This document shows positions 41,807-50,513 of a DNA stretch of 64,000 bases, piece by piece. Below the pieces are notes generated by a model. That model saw only the letters and a program-made list of their open reading frames with translations, was not told the DNA's origin and made no database searches. The DNA is from Kineosporia sp. NBRC 101731 (GTDB taxonomy: Bacteria > Actinomycetota > Actinomycetes > Actinomycetales > Kineosporiaceae), in assembly GCF_030269305.1 (NCBI RefSeq), contig NZ_BSTC01000004.1, positions 124,001 through 188,000 on the forward strand. The letters are read 5' to 3'. The translations under genes were made by a program, and so were the position numbers. Positions within the stretch are counted from its first letter, which is position 1, and every line of letters begins with the position of its first letter.

Positions 41807-43234
41807 ATGACGCGGAGAATTCCCGGCGGCCGGGCACTGCTGAGCCTGACCCTGCTGCTGCTCGTGACGCTCGGGCTGCTCGGCACCCTGGCGACCACGG
41901 CCTCCGCCGCCCCGCTCACCCGGACCACCCACAGCCGGCTCGCCCTCGTAGCCGCTACCGCCGGAACTGCGAGCGACGGCGAGAACCTCGTCAAGGTCTT
42001 CGTCGTGCCCGGGCTGGACCGGACCGGCGGGCAGCCGGTCGGCCTGGCCCAGGTCGCCGCCGCCACTCTCGGCGACCAGAACCGCGCCGGCGAGATCTTC
42101 CAGCTGAACCAGGGGCAGCGTCAGCCCGACGGTGACGCCCTGCAGAACGCGAACCAGCAGCTGACCCCCGGCTGGATCCTGCGCCTGCCCGACGACGCCA
42201 CCGGTCAGCTCGTGCAGCTGGCCCGTGAGCGGGCCGACCAGGCCGTGGAGATGGACAACGGCCAGACCCAGGGCGGCAACGACACCGGTCTCCCGACGGC
42301 GGCGGTGCTCGCCGCCGCCGGCTCGGTGCTGCTGGCCCTGATCACCACCGCGATCGTGGCCCGGCGCCGGGTGGCCCGCTGGTTCTCCGGCCTCGGCCGG
42401 GCCCTGGACCGCCTGCGCGAGCCCGGCCGCCGACGCCGTCGCCTGGCCGGCCGGCGCTCGCTGGGCGACTCCTTCCGCTCCGACACCGAGACCGTGCGCC
42501 GCGCCTACGGCACGCTGGGCACCCTGCAGGCCGTTCCGGCTCCTCCCGGCGGCCACCCCCAGGTGCACGCGCTGGAGGTGGACCACGCCGGCGTCACCGT
42601 CTGGATCTCCGCCGACACCGTGGAACCGGTGCTGCCCGCCCCCTGGCAGAACCTGGAGAGCACCCGCTGGCGGATGAACGGCCCCGGCCGCCCCGACGCC
42701 CCCGGCGCCCACGGCACCAGCGACGGCAGCGCGTGCCTGGTCCGGGTGGGACGCTCCGACTCCGACGGCATGACCGACGCCGTCCTCGTGGACCTGAGCC
42801 GGCTCGACGGCGTCCTCAGTGTGACCGGGGACCCCGAGGTGAGCCGCGACGTCGTGCGCCACCTGCTCGCCGAGGTGGCCGCCGTGGCGCCCGGCACCCC
42901 GGTGCAGGTGATCGGCGCGCACCCCGCCCTGCCCGTCCCGGCCGGGCTGAACCAGGTCTCCGGCCCACCGGCGCGCACCCCGGCCCCACGGGAGAACTCC
43001 CCCGTGCGCGCCACCGCCGTGCGCCGGCCGGTCCGGGGACTGGTCGTGGTCGCCGGCACCCCCGACCGCGCGACCCTCGACGAATTGTTCCGGCTCTGCG
43101 GATCCGACGCAGCCGGATGGACGGGCCTGGTCGCCGGCGACGTCGCGACCGGCGCGCACTGGCGCTGGCACGCCCGCGCCGACGGCGACGTGCGCATCCC
43201 GGTGCTGGACCTCGACGTGACCGTGCCGGCCTGA
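41807..43234 (+). CDS. Membrane protein with LysM-like external segment
   Basis: A 475-residue protein. A signal peptide (1-35, ASA-AP) leads to an external region (about 55-130). That region's AAATLGDQNRAGEIFQLNQG and LTPGWILRLP resemble the LysM-like segment seen in actinobacterial T7SS and BTAD proteins. One membrane span (about 165-185) follows, then a basic stretch and a cytoplasmic C-terminal domain (about 215-475) of alternating strands and helices. It is divergent from the WXG100-eccC pair and is probably a secretion-machine accessory, in place of EccB or EccE. ATG 41807. Confidence 0.7.
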   Translation: MTRRIPGGRALLSLTLLLLVTLGLLGTLATTASAAPLTRTTHSRLALVAATAGTASDGENLVKVFVVPGLDRTGGQPVGLAQVAAATLGDQNRAGEIFQLNQGQRQPDGDALQNANQQLTPGWILRLPDDATGQLVQLARERADQAVEMDNGQTQGGNDTGLPTAAVLAAAGSVLLALITTAIVARRRVARWFSGLGRALDRLREPGRRRRRLAGRRSLGDSFRSDTETVRRAYGTLGTLQAVPAPPGGHPQVHALEVDHAGVTVWISADTVEPVLPAPWQNLESTRWRMNGPGRPDAPGAHGTSDGSACLVRVGRSDSDGMTDAVLVDLSRLDGVLSVTGDPEVSRDVVRHLLAEVAAVAPGTPVQVIGAHPALPVPAGLNQVSGPPARTPAPRENSPVRATAVRRPVRGLVVVAGTPDRATLDELFRLCGSDAAGWTGLVAGDVATGAHWRWHARADGDVRIPVLDLDVTVPA

Positions 43235-43246
43235 GACCTACCCCCT

Positions 43247-43257
43247 GTTCGTGATCA
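43247..43257 (-). repeat. Partial 17-base repeat, copy D
   Basis: GTTCGTGATCA, the reverse complement of the last 11 bases of the repeat at 214-230 (10 of 11 if only the exact core is counted with its first base shifted). It lies in the 28-bp gap between convergent genes. Confidence 0.35.
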
Positions 43258-43262
43258 TCGAG

Positions 43263-43793
43263 TCAGGCGGCAACCTTCCGGCGCAGGACCGAAAGGGCAT
43301 AGTGACGACGGGACTTCACCGTTCCCACCGGAATGCCGAGAGCCAGGGCGGTCTCCCGGGCGGTGAGCCCGTTCAGGCAGGTGTAGCGGATCACGTCGCG
43401 GTGCTCGGCCGACAGATGACGCAACAGCTCGTCGGTGATCTGCACGGCCACCACCTGGTCGGCGTGATCGGGATGCACCTGGCCGGTCAACGGCTCGGGA
43501 CGGTGGTCGGTGCCGACACTCTCGTGCCGCGCACTGGCGCTGCGGATCCGGTCGATAGCCAGGTTGCGGGCCACCGTCAGCAGCCAGCCGCGCACCGAGC
43601 CCCTCGCCGCGTCGAGCACCCCGGCGTGCCGCCAGGCCCGGATCAGTGTCTCCTGCACGATGTCCTCGGCCAGGTGGTGATCGTTGATCACCGACTCGAC
43701 GTACGCGAGCATCGCCCGGGAATGCTCGGCGACCAGGGCATCGAACAGCGGGTCCTGCCCGGTCACGGGAGATGACGTGATCATGGCGGTCAT
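43263..43793 (-). CDS. ECF RNA polymerase sigma factor
   Basis: A 176-residue group 4 sigma factor. Sigma region 2 contains HHLAEDIVQETLIRAWRHAG and GWLLTVARNLAIDRIR, and sigma region 4 contains LSAEHRDVIRYTCLNGLTAR and LGIPVGTVKSRRHYALSVLR. No anti-sigma gene is adjacent. ATG 43793 lies 7 nt after TACGGT (43801-43806). Direct repeats TCTGACGT with an 11-bp period (43827-43845) upstream look like a SARP-binding site, and the SARP gene lies directly upstream. Its promoters elsewhere are unknown. Confidence 0.92.
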   Translation of the reverse strand: MTAMITSSPVTGQDPLFDALVAEHSRAMLAYVESVINDHHLAEDIVQETLIRAWRHAGVLDAARGSVRGWLLTVARNLAIDRIRSASARHESVGTDHRPEPLTGQVHPDHADQVVAVQITDELLRHLSAEHRDVIRYTCLNGLTARETALALGIPVGTVKSRRHYALSVLRRKVAA

Positions 43794-43800
43794 GTCAGGG

Positions 43801-43845
43801 ACCGTAGGTAGGTCCGCTTCCGGAACTCTGACGTTTTTCTGACGT
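43801..43845 (-). promoter_or_regulatory. Sigma-gene promoter with SARP-like direct repeats
   Basis: The -10 box TACGGT is at 43801-43806. Two copies of ACGTCAGA (minus strand; plus-strand TCTGACGT at 43827-43834 and 43838-43845) have an 11-bp period, the spacing recognised by SARP/AfsR proteins near -35. Confidence 0.6.
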
Positions 43846-43894
43846 CCGTCCGACCGGCCCCGCCGGTTGGCCCTCCCCCGGGCCCTCCACCGGT

Positions 43895-46867
43895 TCAGGA
43901 GCGCTCGCGCCGCATCCCCGACCCGGTCGCCAGCACCTTGACCCGCACCAGCTCGGCGTCCGGATGACCGAGGTCTTCCAGCACGACCAGCGCCTGCCCC
44001 CACGCCGTGACGGCCGCCGCCGGCCGGCCCGCCCCCTGGTGCGCGTCACCGATGTGCACCAGGGTGTCGGCCTCCAGGTAGCGGTCGGCGATGTCGCGGA
44101 AGATGGCCAACGCCCGGGCGAACGAGTCCAGGGCCTCCTCGTACCGGGCGAGATGGTGCTGCGCGTACCCCAGGCTGTCCCAGGCCGCCGCCTCACCGTT
44201 GGGGTTGCCCACCTGCCGGTGCAGCGTGATCGACGCCCGGCAGTCGCCGAGCGCCTTCTCGTGGTCCCCGATCAGGATGTGCGTCCAGCCGACCTCGTTG
44301 TGCACCCAGCCCTGACCGCTCAGGTCGTCCAGTCCCCGGTACAGCGCCGCGGCACTGCGGTACTGCTCCAGCGCGACCAGGTGGTCACCTCGTCCGTTCG
44401 CCTGGAACGCCAGCTGCCGGTGCGTGAACGCCTTGCCGACGAGGTCGCCGATCCGATCGAACAGCCCCAGCGCCTCGACCAGGTTGCGGGTGGCCTCGGG
44501 GAACAGACCCAGGCGGAACTGCGCGAACCCCAGCGCCCGCGCGGCGTGCGCCTGACCGGCCCGGTCACCGCTACGCCGGGCCGCCCGCACCGCCAGCGAC
44601 TGCAGCTGGGCCTGCACCTGCCAGGAACCGGCCCGGTCCAGGTAGTTCTCGATCACCCCGGCCAGCTGCCAGACGTGCCGGGCGTGATCGCCACGGTCGG
44701 CATGGTCGGCGCCCTCGGCGAAACTGCCCGGCGAACCGTGGATCTCCTCCTGCCGGATCGTCGAGACCAGCGCCAGCCGCTCGGTGTCCAGCCAGCCCGC
44801 CGCTTCGCGGGTGCTCGCGAACGTCTGCGTGACGGTGCCGGGAACCGCGTCCGGCAACGGGATCCGGTCGCGACCGGGCCTCAGGGTGGCCGCCGCCGCG
44901 TCGGCGCTGTGCAGGTAGTGGTCGAGCAGCCGGGTGCGGGCGGCCGCGGACTCCTCCCGATGCTCCGGGAGCGCGGCCAGTTCCGCCGCGTACGCCCGCA
45001 GCAGCTCGTGGCAGCCGTACCGGCCCGGGCGGGTCTCGAAAATCAGGCTGGCGCGCAGGAGTTCGCGCAGCAGCAGCCGCACCTGCGGGCGTGGCTGACA
45101 GGCCAGGCTGACCGCCGCGGACAGGGAACAGTCGGGGCCGGCCTGCAGCCCGAGCAGACGGAACAGTCGCGCGGCGCCGGAGGTGAGGACCTGGTACGAC
45201 CAGGAGAACACCGACCGCACGTCGGTGGGGGCGCTCTCACCGCTGAAGGAGTCGAGGCTGCCGATCTCCCGCAGGTCGGTGGCCACGGCCTGCAGTGAGT
45301 AGGCCGGATTCACCGCGGCGTGCGCGCAGACCAGGGCCAGGGTCAGCGGCAGCCGCCCGGTCAGGTCGACGACCTGGGCCGCGGCGTCGGCCTCCAGGGT
45401 GGTGCGATCGGCGCCGAGCCGGGCGGCCAGGAAGGCCAGAGCCTCCGGGCGGGGCAGCAGGTCGAGCGCGACCGGGTGCGCACCCTGCGTCGCGACCAGA
45501 TCGACCAGCTGGTGACGGCTGGTCACGATCACCAGGCTCCCGGTGGTGCCCGGCAGCAGATGACGGACGTGGTCGCTGTCGCGGGCGTTGTCCAGCAGGA
45601 TCAGCATCCGGCGTCCGGCCAGCAGACTCCGGTACAGCGATGCCTGGGCCTCCAGCCCGGCCGGGACCCGCGGCGCAGGCACCCCCAGCGCCTCCAGGAA
45701 CGAGCGCATCACCTCGATCGCACCGGTCACGACGCCGCTGGGATGGAAACCGCGCAGGTTCACGTAGAGCTGGCCGTCGGGGAACCGGTCGGCGACCTGG
45801 TGCGCCCAGTGCACGGCCATGGTGGTCTTCCCCACCCCACCCATGCCGCTGATCACCACCAGCCGGGGGGCACGGCCCGTTCCGGTCCCGGACAGCAGCG
45901 ACGACACCACGTCCAGTTCGTGCCGTCGGCCCGTGAACGAGGCCAGGTCGGCCGGCAGCTGGGCGGGCGCGACCAGGGCGACCACCTCGTCCTCAGTTCC
46001 GGCCTTCTCGTCCTGATCGGCGTGATCGGCGTGATCGGCGTGATCGGGCCGGGCCGAAGAGCGCGGAACAGAGGACGAGGCGCTCACCTCGGTCTGCTCA
46101 CGCACGCGCTGCCGGGCCTCGCGCAGTTCCGGACCCGGGGTCAGACCGAGCTCCTCGTCGAGCACGACCCGCAGACGCTCGAACCGGTCCAGCGCCTCCG
46201 CGGAGCGGCCGACCGCCGCCAGTACCAGCATCAGCCGGGCCTGCACGGCCTCGTCCAGCGGATACCGGTCCGAGGCCTCCCGCAGCCGGGCGGGCAGATC
46301 ACCGGCGATCGGGGCCCCGCCCGCGAGCGCCCGGTCGGCGGCGCGCCGGACCGCGGACAGGTACTCCGCCTCGACCGCGACGAACGCCGGGTGCTGGCGC
46401 ACCTCGGGGGTCAGGTCGGCGACCACCGGGCCGTGCCACAGGGACAGGGCCTTCAGGAGCATCCCGGCGGCACGGTGGTGATCGGTGAGGGACGAGGCCT
46501 CACGCACCAGGTCGCGGAACTCCTCCAGATCGAGTGCGCGGCCGGGCGCGGCGGATGCGGCGCGTGCACCGCCGGTCACGTCGAGGCGGTAACCGGCTGC
46601 ATCGCGGGTGACCCAGCGTGATGGGGTGCGCGCGGGAAGTTCGGGTTCGAGGGTGCGGCGCAGGGCGGCCATCTGCCGGTGCACCACGTTGACGGCCGTG
46701 TGCGGTGGATCGTGCGGCCAGAGCAGGTCGACGAGCTCGTGCAGCGCGACCGGCTGCCCGGACCGGACCAGCAACAAGGCCAGGACGGCCCGCTGCTTGG
46801 GCGGCCCGAGGCGTAGCTCGGCGTCGCCCGACCAGCCGCGAAGAGGCCCCAGCACCCTGAAATGCAC
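43895..46867 (-). CDS. AfsR/SARP-family regulator with NB-ARC and TPRs
   Basis: A 990-residue regulator. An OmpR-like winged helix (1-95: LRLGPPKQRAVLALLLVRSG; VNVVHRQMAALRRTLEPE) is followed by the BTAD domain (about 120-265), an acidic/His linker, an NB-ARC ATPase (P-loop ISGMGGVGKTTMAVHW, about 335-350) and C-terminal TPR repeats. This is the AfsR architecture. AfsR-type proteins are known activators of secondary metabolism in streptomycetes, controlled by Ser/Thr kinases. The start is GTG 46867, 7 nt after TAGACT with a -35 box 17 bp upstream. Its probable target is the sigma gene downstream. Confidence 0.93.
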   Translation of the reverse strand: MHFRVLGPLRGWSGDAELRLGPPKQRAVLALLLVRSGQPVALHELVDLLWPHDPPHTAVNVVHRQMAALRRTLEPELPARTPSRWVTRDAAGYRLDVTGGARAASAAPGRALDLEEFRDLVREASSLTDHHRAAGMLLKALSLWHGPVVADLTPEVRQHPAFVAVEAEYLSAVRRAADRALAGGAPIAGDLPARLREASDRYPLDEAVQARLMLVLAAVGRSAEALDRFERLRVVLDEELGLTPGPELREARQRVREQTEVSASSSVPRSSARPDHADHADHADQDEKAGTEDEVVALVAPAQLPADLASFTGRRHELDVVSSLLSGTGTGRAPRLVVISGMGGVGKTTMAVHWAHQVADRFPDGQLYVNLRGFHPSGVVTGAIEVMRSFLEALGVPAPRVPAGLEAQASLYRSLLAGRRMLILLDNARDSDHVRHLLPGTTGSLVIVTSRHQLVDLVATQGAHPVALDLLPRPEALAFLAARLGADRTTLEADAAAQVVDLTGRLPLTLALVCAHAAVNPAYSLQAVATDLREIGSLDSFSGESAPTDVRSVFSWSYQVLTSGAARLFRLLGLQAGPDCSLSAAVSLACQPRPQVRLLLRELLRASLIFETRPGRYGCHELLRAYAAELAALPEHREESAAARTRLLDHYLHSADAAAATLRPGRDRIPLPDAVPGTVTQTFASTREAAGWLDTERLALVSTIRQEEIHGSPGSFAEGADHADRGDHARHVWQLAGVIENYLDRAGSWQVQAQLQSLAVRAARRSGDRAGQAHAARALGFAQFRLGLFPEATRNLVEALGLFDRIGDLVGKAFTHRQLAFQANGRGDHLVALEQYRSAAALYRGLDDLSGQGWVHNEVGWTHILIGDHEKALGDCRASITLHRQVGNPNGEAAAWDSLGYAQHHLARYEEALDSFARALAIFRDIADRYLEADTLVHIGDAHQGAGRPAAAVTAWGQALVVLEDLGHPDAELVRVKVLATGSGMRRERS
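46015..46047 (-). repeat. 9-bp tandem repeat in the SARP gene
   Basis: GATCGGCGT repeated three times and a partial fourth encodes DHADHADHAD in the linker between the BTAD and NB-ARC domains. Confidence 0.8.
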
Positions 46868-46874
46868 AGATACC

Positions 46875-46903
46875 AGTCTAGGTGGCCCTTTACGGTGAGT
46901 CAC
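46875..46903 (-). promoter_or_regulatory. Leaderless promoter of the AfsR-like gene
   Basis: On the minus strand, -35 GTGACT (46898-46903), a 17-bp spacer, -10 TAGACT (46875-46880), then 7 nt to GTG 46867. Confidence 0.65.
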
Positions 46904-47165
46904 GGTTTTGCGCTCCCCCGTGTACTTCTGGCTCTCGCGGTCCGCGAGCGCAGACGGCAGCCAGATCAGTCACTCCCGCGACGCTACGGCGGTGCGGGCG
47001 AACACTCGACGAACCGGCCGGAATATCCGGGAAACGCCCCACCGAGAACACTTCCGACAATCGGAGAATTACTCCGAGTCGGTCCTGAGAAATTCGGCTG
47101 CGTGCTAGCTTCGGGGTCTTGCTCCGCTAGTGTGACCAGTCGAAACTCGGGGGAGATTGATCCGC

Positions 47166-47498
47166 ATGCCGCGATCATCCATCGGCTTGATTTCACCGTC
47201 CGGCATCAGCGTCATTTCTGACGCGCTGGATGTTGCACTAGGGGGGAAGACCTTGGTTGACGACGATCTGCGTATTGCACGAGCTGTACCGCCACGACCC
47301 CGTCCTTCCGGAGAGACCCGGACGGTGCCGGAGATCATCGCTGAGTCCGGCGGGGAACTGACCATTCCCCAGCTTGCGGAGAAGATGGACAAGCCCATGC
47401 TGACCGTGGCCGAGATCGTGCTGGAACTCGACCGTCTCGAGATCGTCCAGCTCGCCGGCCGTCCGGGCCACGAAAGTGTCCGGCTTCCTCCGCGGTAG
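47166..47498 (+). CDS. Small winged-helix-like protein
   Basis: A 110-residue protein. The C-terminal half (about 50-108) looks like a winged helix: TVPEIIAESGGELTIPQLAE, then LTVAEIVLELDRLEIVQLAG and a short wing HESVRLP. The N-terminal half is Pro/Arg-rich without a recognised domain. A GGGGGAG site precedes ATG 47166. Its 3' end overlaps the next gene by 23 bp, so the two are coupled. I know no family for the pair. Confidence 0.6.
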   Translation: MPRSSIGLISPSGISVISDALDVALGGKTLVDDDLRIARAVPPRPRPSGETRTVPEIIAESGGELTIPQLAEKMDKPMLTVAEIVLELDRLEIVQLAGRPGHESVRLPPR

Positions 47499-48603
47499 CA
47501 CCAAGGCCCAGGACGGCGGGGGTTCGCCCCCGCGTCTGGCGGCCCTGCGGGAGACCCCGACCGAATGGCGGCGGGGGCATCTCCTCGGCGCCGCGCTCGC
47601 GCTGGCGACCCTGATGGTGCTGACCCGTGAGGCGGTCGTGCTGGATGACCCGGGGTATTGGTCGTTCTACATCTCCGGACTTCTCGGCGGTATGACGTCC
47701 TTGGCGGAACTGGTGTCCCGGTATCGGGATGCCCCGGTGGTCGCCTCGATATCCATGCCCGGCCTGGCCTATATCCTGGTGAATGTCGGGGCCGCCCTGT
47801 GTGCCCTGTACATCGTCCAGAAATTTCATTGGGATCTGGGTGCGGGCCGCGAACACGAGCAGATCGCCCAGATCTTTCTCGCCGGATTCGGGGCGGCCGC
47901 CGTCTTCCGCAGTTCTTTTCTCAATGTCACCTGTGGCGAGCAGCGGGTCAGTGTCGGCCCGTACGCGGTGCTGCACGTGATCCTGACGGCCGCGGACCGG
48001 GCGGTCGACCGGGAGCGGGCGCTGGCCCGGACCCGGCACGTGCGCCGGGCCATGCGCGGCATCTCGTTCCACGAGAGCGCGGACACCCTGTTCACCTACA
48101 CCGTGGCGACCCTGCAGAACCTGCCGCCCGACGAGGTGGCGAGCGTGACGAACAAGATCTCCTTCCTGCGGGACTCGCAGAACCAGCGCGTTCCCGACTC
48201 GGCGAAGGCCCAGATTCTCGGGCTGTCGCTGATGACCCTGGTCGGCAGCAAGGTGCTCATGCAGGCTGCCGAGCACGTGCGCGAGCTCCAGAACGAGCGG
48301 CACCCGGCCGGCCGTACCCAGCACCGCGTGATCCAGCTACCGGACGAAGCCGGTGACACCGACCGCGCGGCGCGGCTGAGCGCGCTGATCGACGTCACCC
48401 TCGCCCAGGAGGAGCAGGTGCCGCTGACCACCCTGCGGCAGTTGCTCGAGGCGCCCCTGAACGACTTCGTCCCGGTCATGAACGCCCGGCTCAAGCAGGG
48501 CACCCTGCTCGTGCACGGATCACCCGGGGCCGAACTCGTCTCCCGCCCGATGCCCGGCCCGGGCGAGACCGCGGTCGCCGTGGACGATCACGAGACCGTC
48601 TGA
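47476..48603 (+). CDS. Unrecognised membrane protein with large cytoplasmic domain
   Basis: A 375-residue protein. Three to four hydrophobic segments lie at about 36-155 (LLGAALALATLMVLTREAVV; YWSFYISGLLGGMT; LAYILVNVGAALCALYIV; IFLAGFGAAAVFRSSFL). A soluble, helix-rich region with two stretches of charged helices follows (about 165-375). The segment FRSSFLNVTCGEQRVSVGPY joins the two parts. Start GTG 47476 lies inside the winged-helix gene. The 3' end overlaps the convergent peptidase gene by 16 bp. No family recognised. Confidence 0.65.
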   Translation: MSGFLRGSTKAQDGGGSPPRLAALRETPTEWRRGHLLGAALALATLMVLTREAVVLDDPGYWSFYISGLLGGMTSLAELVSRYRDAPVVASISMPGLAYILVNVGAALCALYIVQKFHWDLGAGREHEQIAQIFLAGFGAAAVFRSSFLNVTCGEQRVSVGPYAVLHVILTAADRAVDRERALARTRHVRRAMRGISFHESADTLFTYTVATLQNLPPDEVASVTNKISFLRDSQNQRVPDSAKAQILGLSLMTLVGSKVLMQAAEHVRELQNERHPAGRTQHRVIQLPDEAGDTDRAARLSALIDVTLAQEEQVPLTTLRQLLEAPLNDFVPVMNARLKQGTLLVHGSPGAELVSRPMPGPGETAVAVDDHETV

Positions 48604-49553
48604 GACACCGTGCCGGCCATCTCGTCCAGGGCCCGGATCCACTCCTGCATCATCGCTTCGCCCCCGTGCCCCTCGTCCCCGATCACCACCAGGCGGCTCG
48701 CCGGCCAGGCCCGGTGCAGGTCCCAGGCCGTGTCCAGCGGTGAGGACACATCCCAGCGGCCGTGGATCAGCACGCTCGGGATGTGCGCGATGCGGTGCAT
48801 GTTCTCCAGCACCGGGCGGTCGTCGAGGAAGCAGCCGTTGCCCCAGTAGTGCGTGATCAACCGGACGGACACCTGCTGCTCCAGCGGGGGTTTCAGCGTG
48901 TAGTGCGGCCCGGCGTTCGGGGCCAGGGACGTGTGCGTGTCCTCCCAGACGCACCACGCCTGCACGGCTGTCGCGACCACCGCCGGGTCCGGGTCGCCCA
49001 GCCGCCGGGCGTAGGCCGCGGCCAGGTCGCCGTCGCGCTCGCCCGGGGGCACCACGGCCGCGAACTCCTCCCATTCCCGCGGGAAGAGACGTCGCATGCC
49101 GCGGGTGATCCATTCGGTCTCGCGGCGGCGCCCCGCGGTCACGGCCATCAGGACGATGCCCGCCACCCGGTCGGGGTGCGCCTGCGCGTAGGCCAGGGCC
49201 AGCGACGACCCCCACGACACCCCGGTGACCACCCAGCGATCGATGCCCAGGGACGTCCGCAATGCTTCGAGATCCCGCAGGAGATGCGCCGTGGTGTTCA
49301 CTGACAGGTCGACCCCGGCGTGCTCGGCGAGTGGCCGGCTCCGGCCGCAACCGCGCTGGTCGAACAGGACGGCCCGGTAGACGGCGGGATCGAAGATCTC
49401 GCGCATGCTCGGCCTGGCCCCCGACCCCGGACCGCCGTGCAGGTAGACCACCGGCAGACCCTCGGGGTTGCCCGACGTCTCCCAGTAGATCTCCTGCCCG
49501 TCGCCGGGTTCCAGATGACCGGACGCGTAGGGCTCGATCGCGGGGTACCGCAT
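48588..49553 (-). CDS. pip: Proline iminopeptidase
   Basis: A 321-residue alpha/beta-hydrolase of the S33 family that removes N-terminal proline from peptides in the cytoplasm. It shows the oxyanion-hole motif LHGGPGSGARP, FDQRGCGRSRP, the nucleophile elbow VTGVSWGSSLALAYAQ (Ser), and the late LIHGRWDVSSPLDTAWDL (Asp) and IGDEGHGGEAM (His). The length is normal. ATG 49553 overlaps the stop of the upstream SRPBCC gene (ATGA). The 3' end overlaps the convergent membrane-protein gene by 16 bp. Confidence 0.92.
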   Translation of the reverse strand: MRYPAIEPYASGHLEPGDGQEIYWETSGNPEGLPVVYLHGGPGSGARPSMREIFDPAVYRAVLFDQRGCGRSRPLAEHAGVDLSVNTTAHLLRDLEALRTSLGIDRWVVTGVSWGSSLALAYAQAHPDRVAGIVLMAVTAGRRRETEWITRGMRRLFPREWEEFAAVVPPGERDGDLAAAYARRLGDPDPAVVATAVQAWCVWEDTHTSLAPNAGPHYTLKPPLEQQVSVRLITHYWGNGCFLDDRPVLENMHRIAHIPSVLIHGRWDVSSPLDTAWDLHRAWPASRLVVIGDEGHGGEAMMQEWIRALDEMAGTVSQTVS

Positions 49554-50020
49554 CAGTGCTTCTCCACGGTGCGCGCCAGGATGCCCAGCGTCGCCTTGAG
49601 CCCGGCCTCGGGGATGACCGGGAAATTGACGACACCGCGGTAGCGCGGGGCGATCTGGCTCCAGTCGTAGTACGACGTGACCAGCGTGCCCTCCGGCGTC
49701 GGCTCCAGCGTGTACCCGTAGAGATGCTTGATCGGTGGCTGCACCGTGCCGGAGATCGTCCACTCGATCGCCGCGTCCGGCTCCAGGCGCGTGATGATCA
49801 CCGTGACGTCGTACTTGCCCATCGGCAGGTCACCCAGCGACTCCCGGTCCATGTGCACCACGAACGTGTCGCCCACCTGCGCGACCCGCTCCCCCTCGGC
49901 CCACTGCAGCATGCCCGAGGAGTCGATCGCGACATGCCCCTGCGGGTCGGTCAGCACCGCGAACACCTCCGCCGGGCTCGCCGCCACGTGCCGCCCGACC
50001 TCGAACCGCTCATTCGTCAT
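49553..50020 (-). CDS. SRPBCC-fold protein
   Basis: A 155-residue START-like (SRPBCC) protein with the typical opening FEVGRHVAASPAEVFAVLTD, a strand-rich middle (VTVIITRLEPDAAIEWTISG) and a C-terminal helix (EAGLKATLGILARTVEKH). Such proteins bind lipophilic ligands, and the ligand here is unknown. ATG 50020 is 6 nt after a TAGGCT box that coincides with the stop codon of the VOC gene, so it may also have its own leaderless message. It lies between the VOC and peptidase genes in one operon. Confidence 0.85.
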   Translation of the reverse strand: MTNERFEVGRHVAASPAEVFAVLTDPQGHVAIDSSGMLQWAEGERVAQVGDTFVVHMDRESLGDLPMGKYDVTVIITRLEPDAAIEWTISGTVQPPIKHLYGYTLEPTPEGTLVTSYYDWSQIAPRYRGVVNFPVIPEAGLKATLGILARTVEKH

Positions 50021-50029
50021 GGAAACAGC

Positions 50030-50446
50030 CTAGTTTTCCGCCCGCGCCGAGATCTGCTGAATGGCCCAGCCATTGCCGTCCGGATCGCTGAAGAACACGA
50101 AACCCACATTGTCCAGAGCCTTTCCACCCCGCTCCAGCCTGGACGCATCCCCGTCGAGGGCCTGCACGTCACTGACCTCGACACCCCGGGCCGCCAGCTC
50201 CGCGTGCGCGGCGACGAGGTCGGCCACCACCAGCTGCAGCCCTCTCAGCGCGCCCGGCTCCATCCCCATCTCCGCCCCCAGCACGATCGAGCAGCCCGAA
50301 CCCGGCGGGGTGATCTGCACGTAGCGCACACCGGGCCGAGGCTCGACGTCGTGGTCGACGGGCCACCCCATCTTCCGCTCGTAGAAGTCCTTGGACGCGT
50401 CGATGTCCCGGGTCGGCACGGCCACGACCTCAAGCGTGTAGTCCAT
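50030..50446 (-). CDS. VOC-superfamily (glyoxalase-like) protein
   Basis: A 138-residue VOC protein. It opens LEVVAVPTRDIDASKDFYER, with GWPVDHDVEPRPGVRYVQIT in the first module. The second module reads LQLVVADLVAAHAELAARGV and ends FVFFSDPDGNGWAIQQI, with a possible ligand but no certain metal triad. ATG 50446 is preceded by AGGAGGAG. It is the first gene of the VOC-SRPBCC-peptidase operon. Substrate unknown. Confidence 0.88.
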   Translation of the reverse strand: MDYTLEVVAVPTRDIDASKDFYERKMGWPVDHDVEPRPGVRYVQITPPGSGCSIVLGAEMGMEPGALRGLQLVVADLVAAHAELAARGVEVSDVQALDGDASRLERGGKALDNVGFVFFSDPDGNGWAIQQISARAEN

Positions 50447-50513
50447 CTGGTCTCCTCCTGGCTTGAACGCCAGTTGATCCTGACGCTCCCTGGTTGGGAA
50501 ACTCATCGTCGCC

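Noticed and set aside
41681-43171. 594-codon minus-strand frame ending in the WXG100-size protein
   Set aside because: The upstream 497 codons are antisense to the 41807 gene; the ESX-like gene starts at GTG 41680 behind a good ribosome site.
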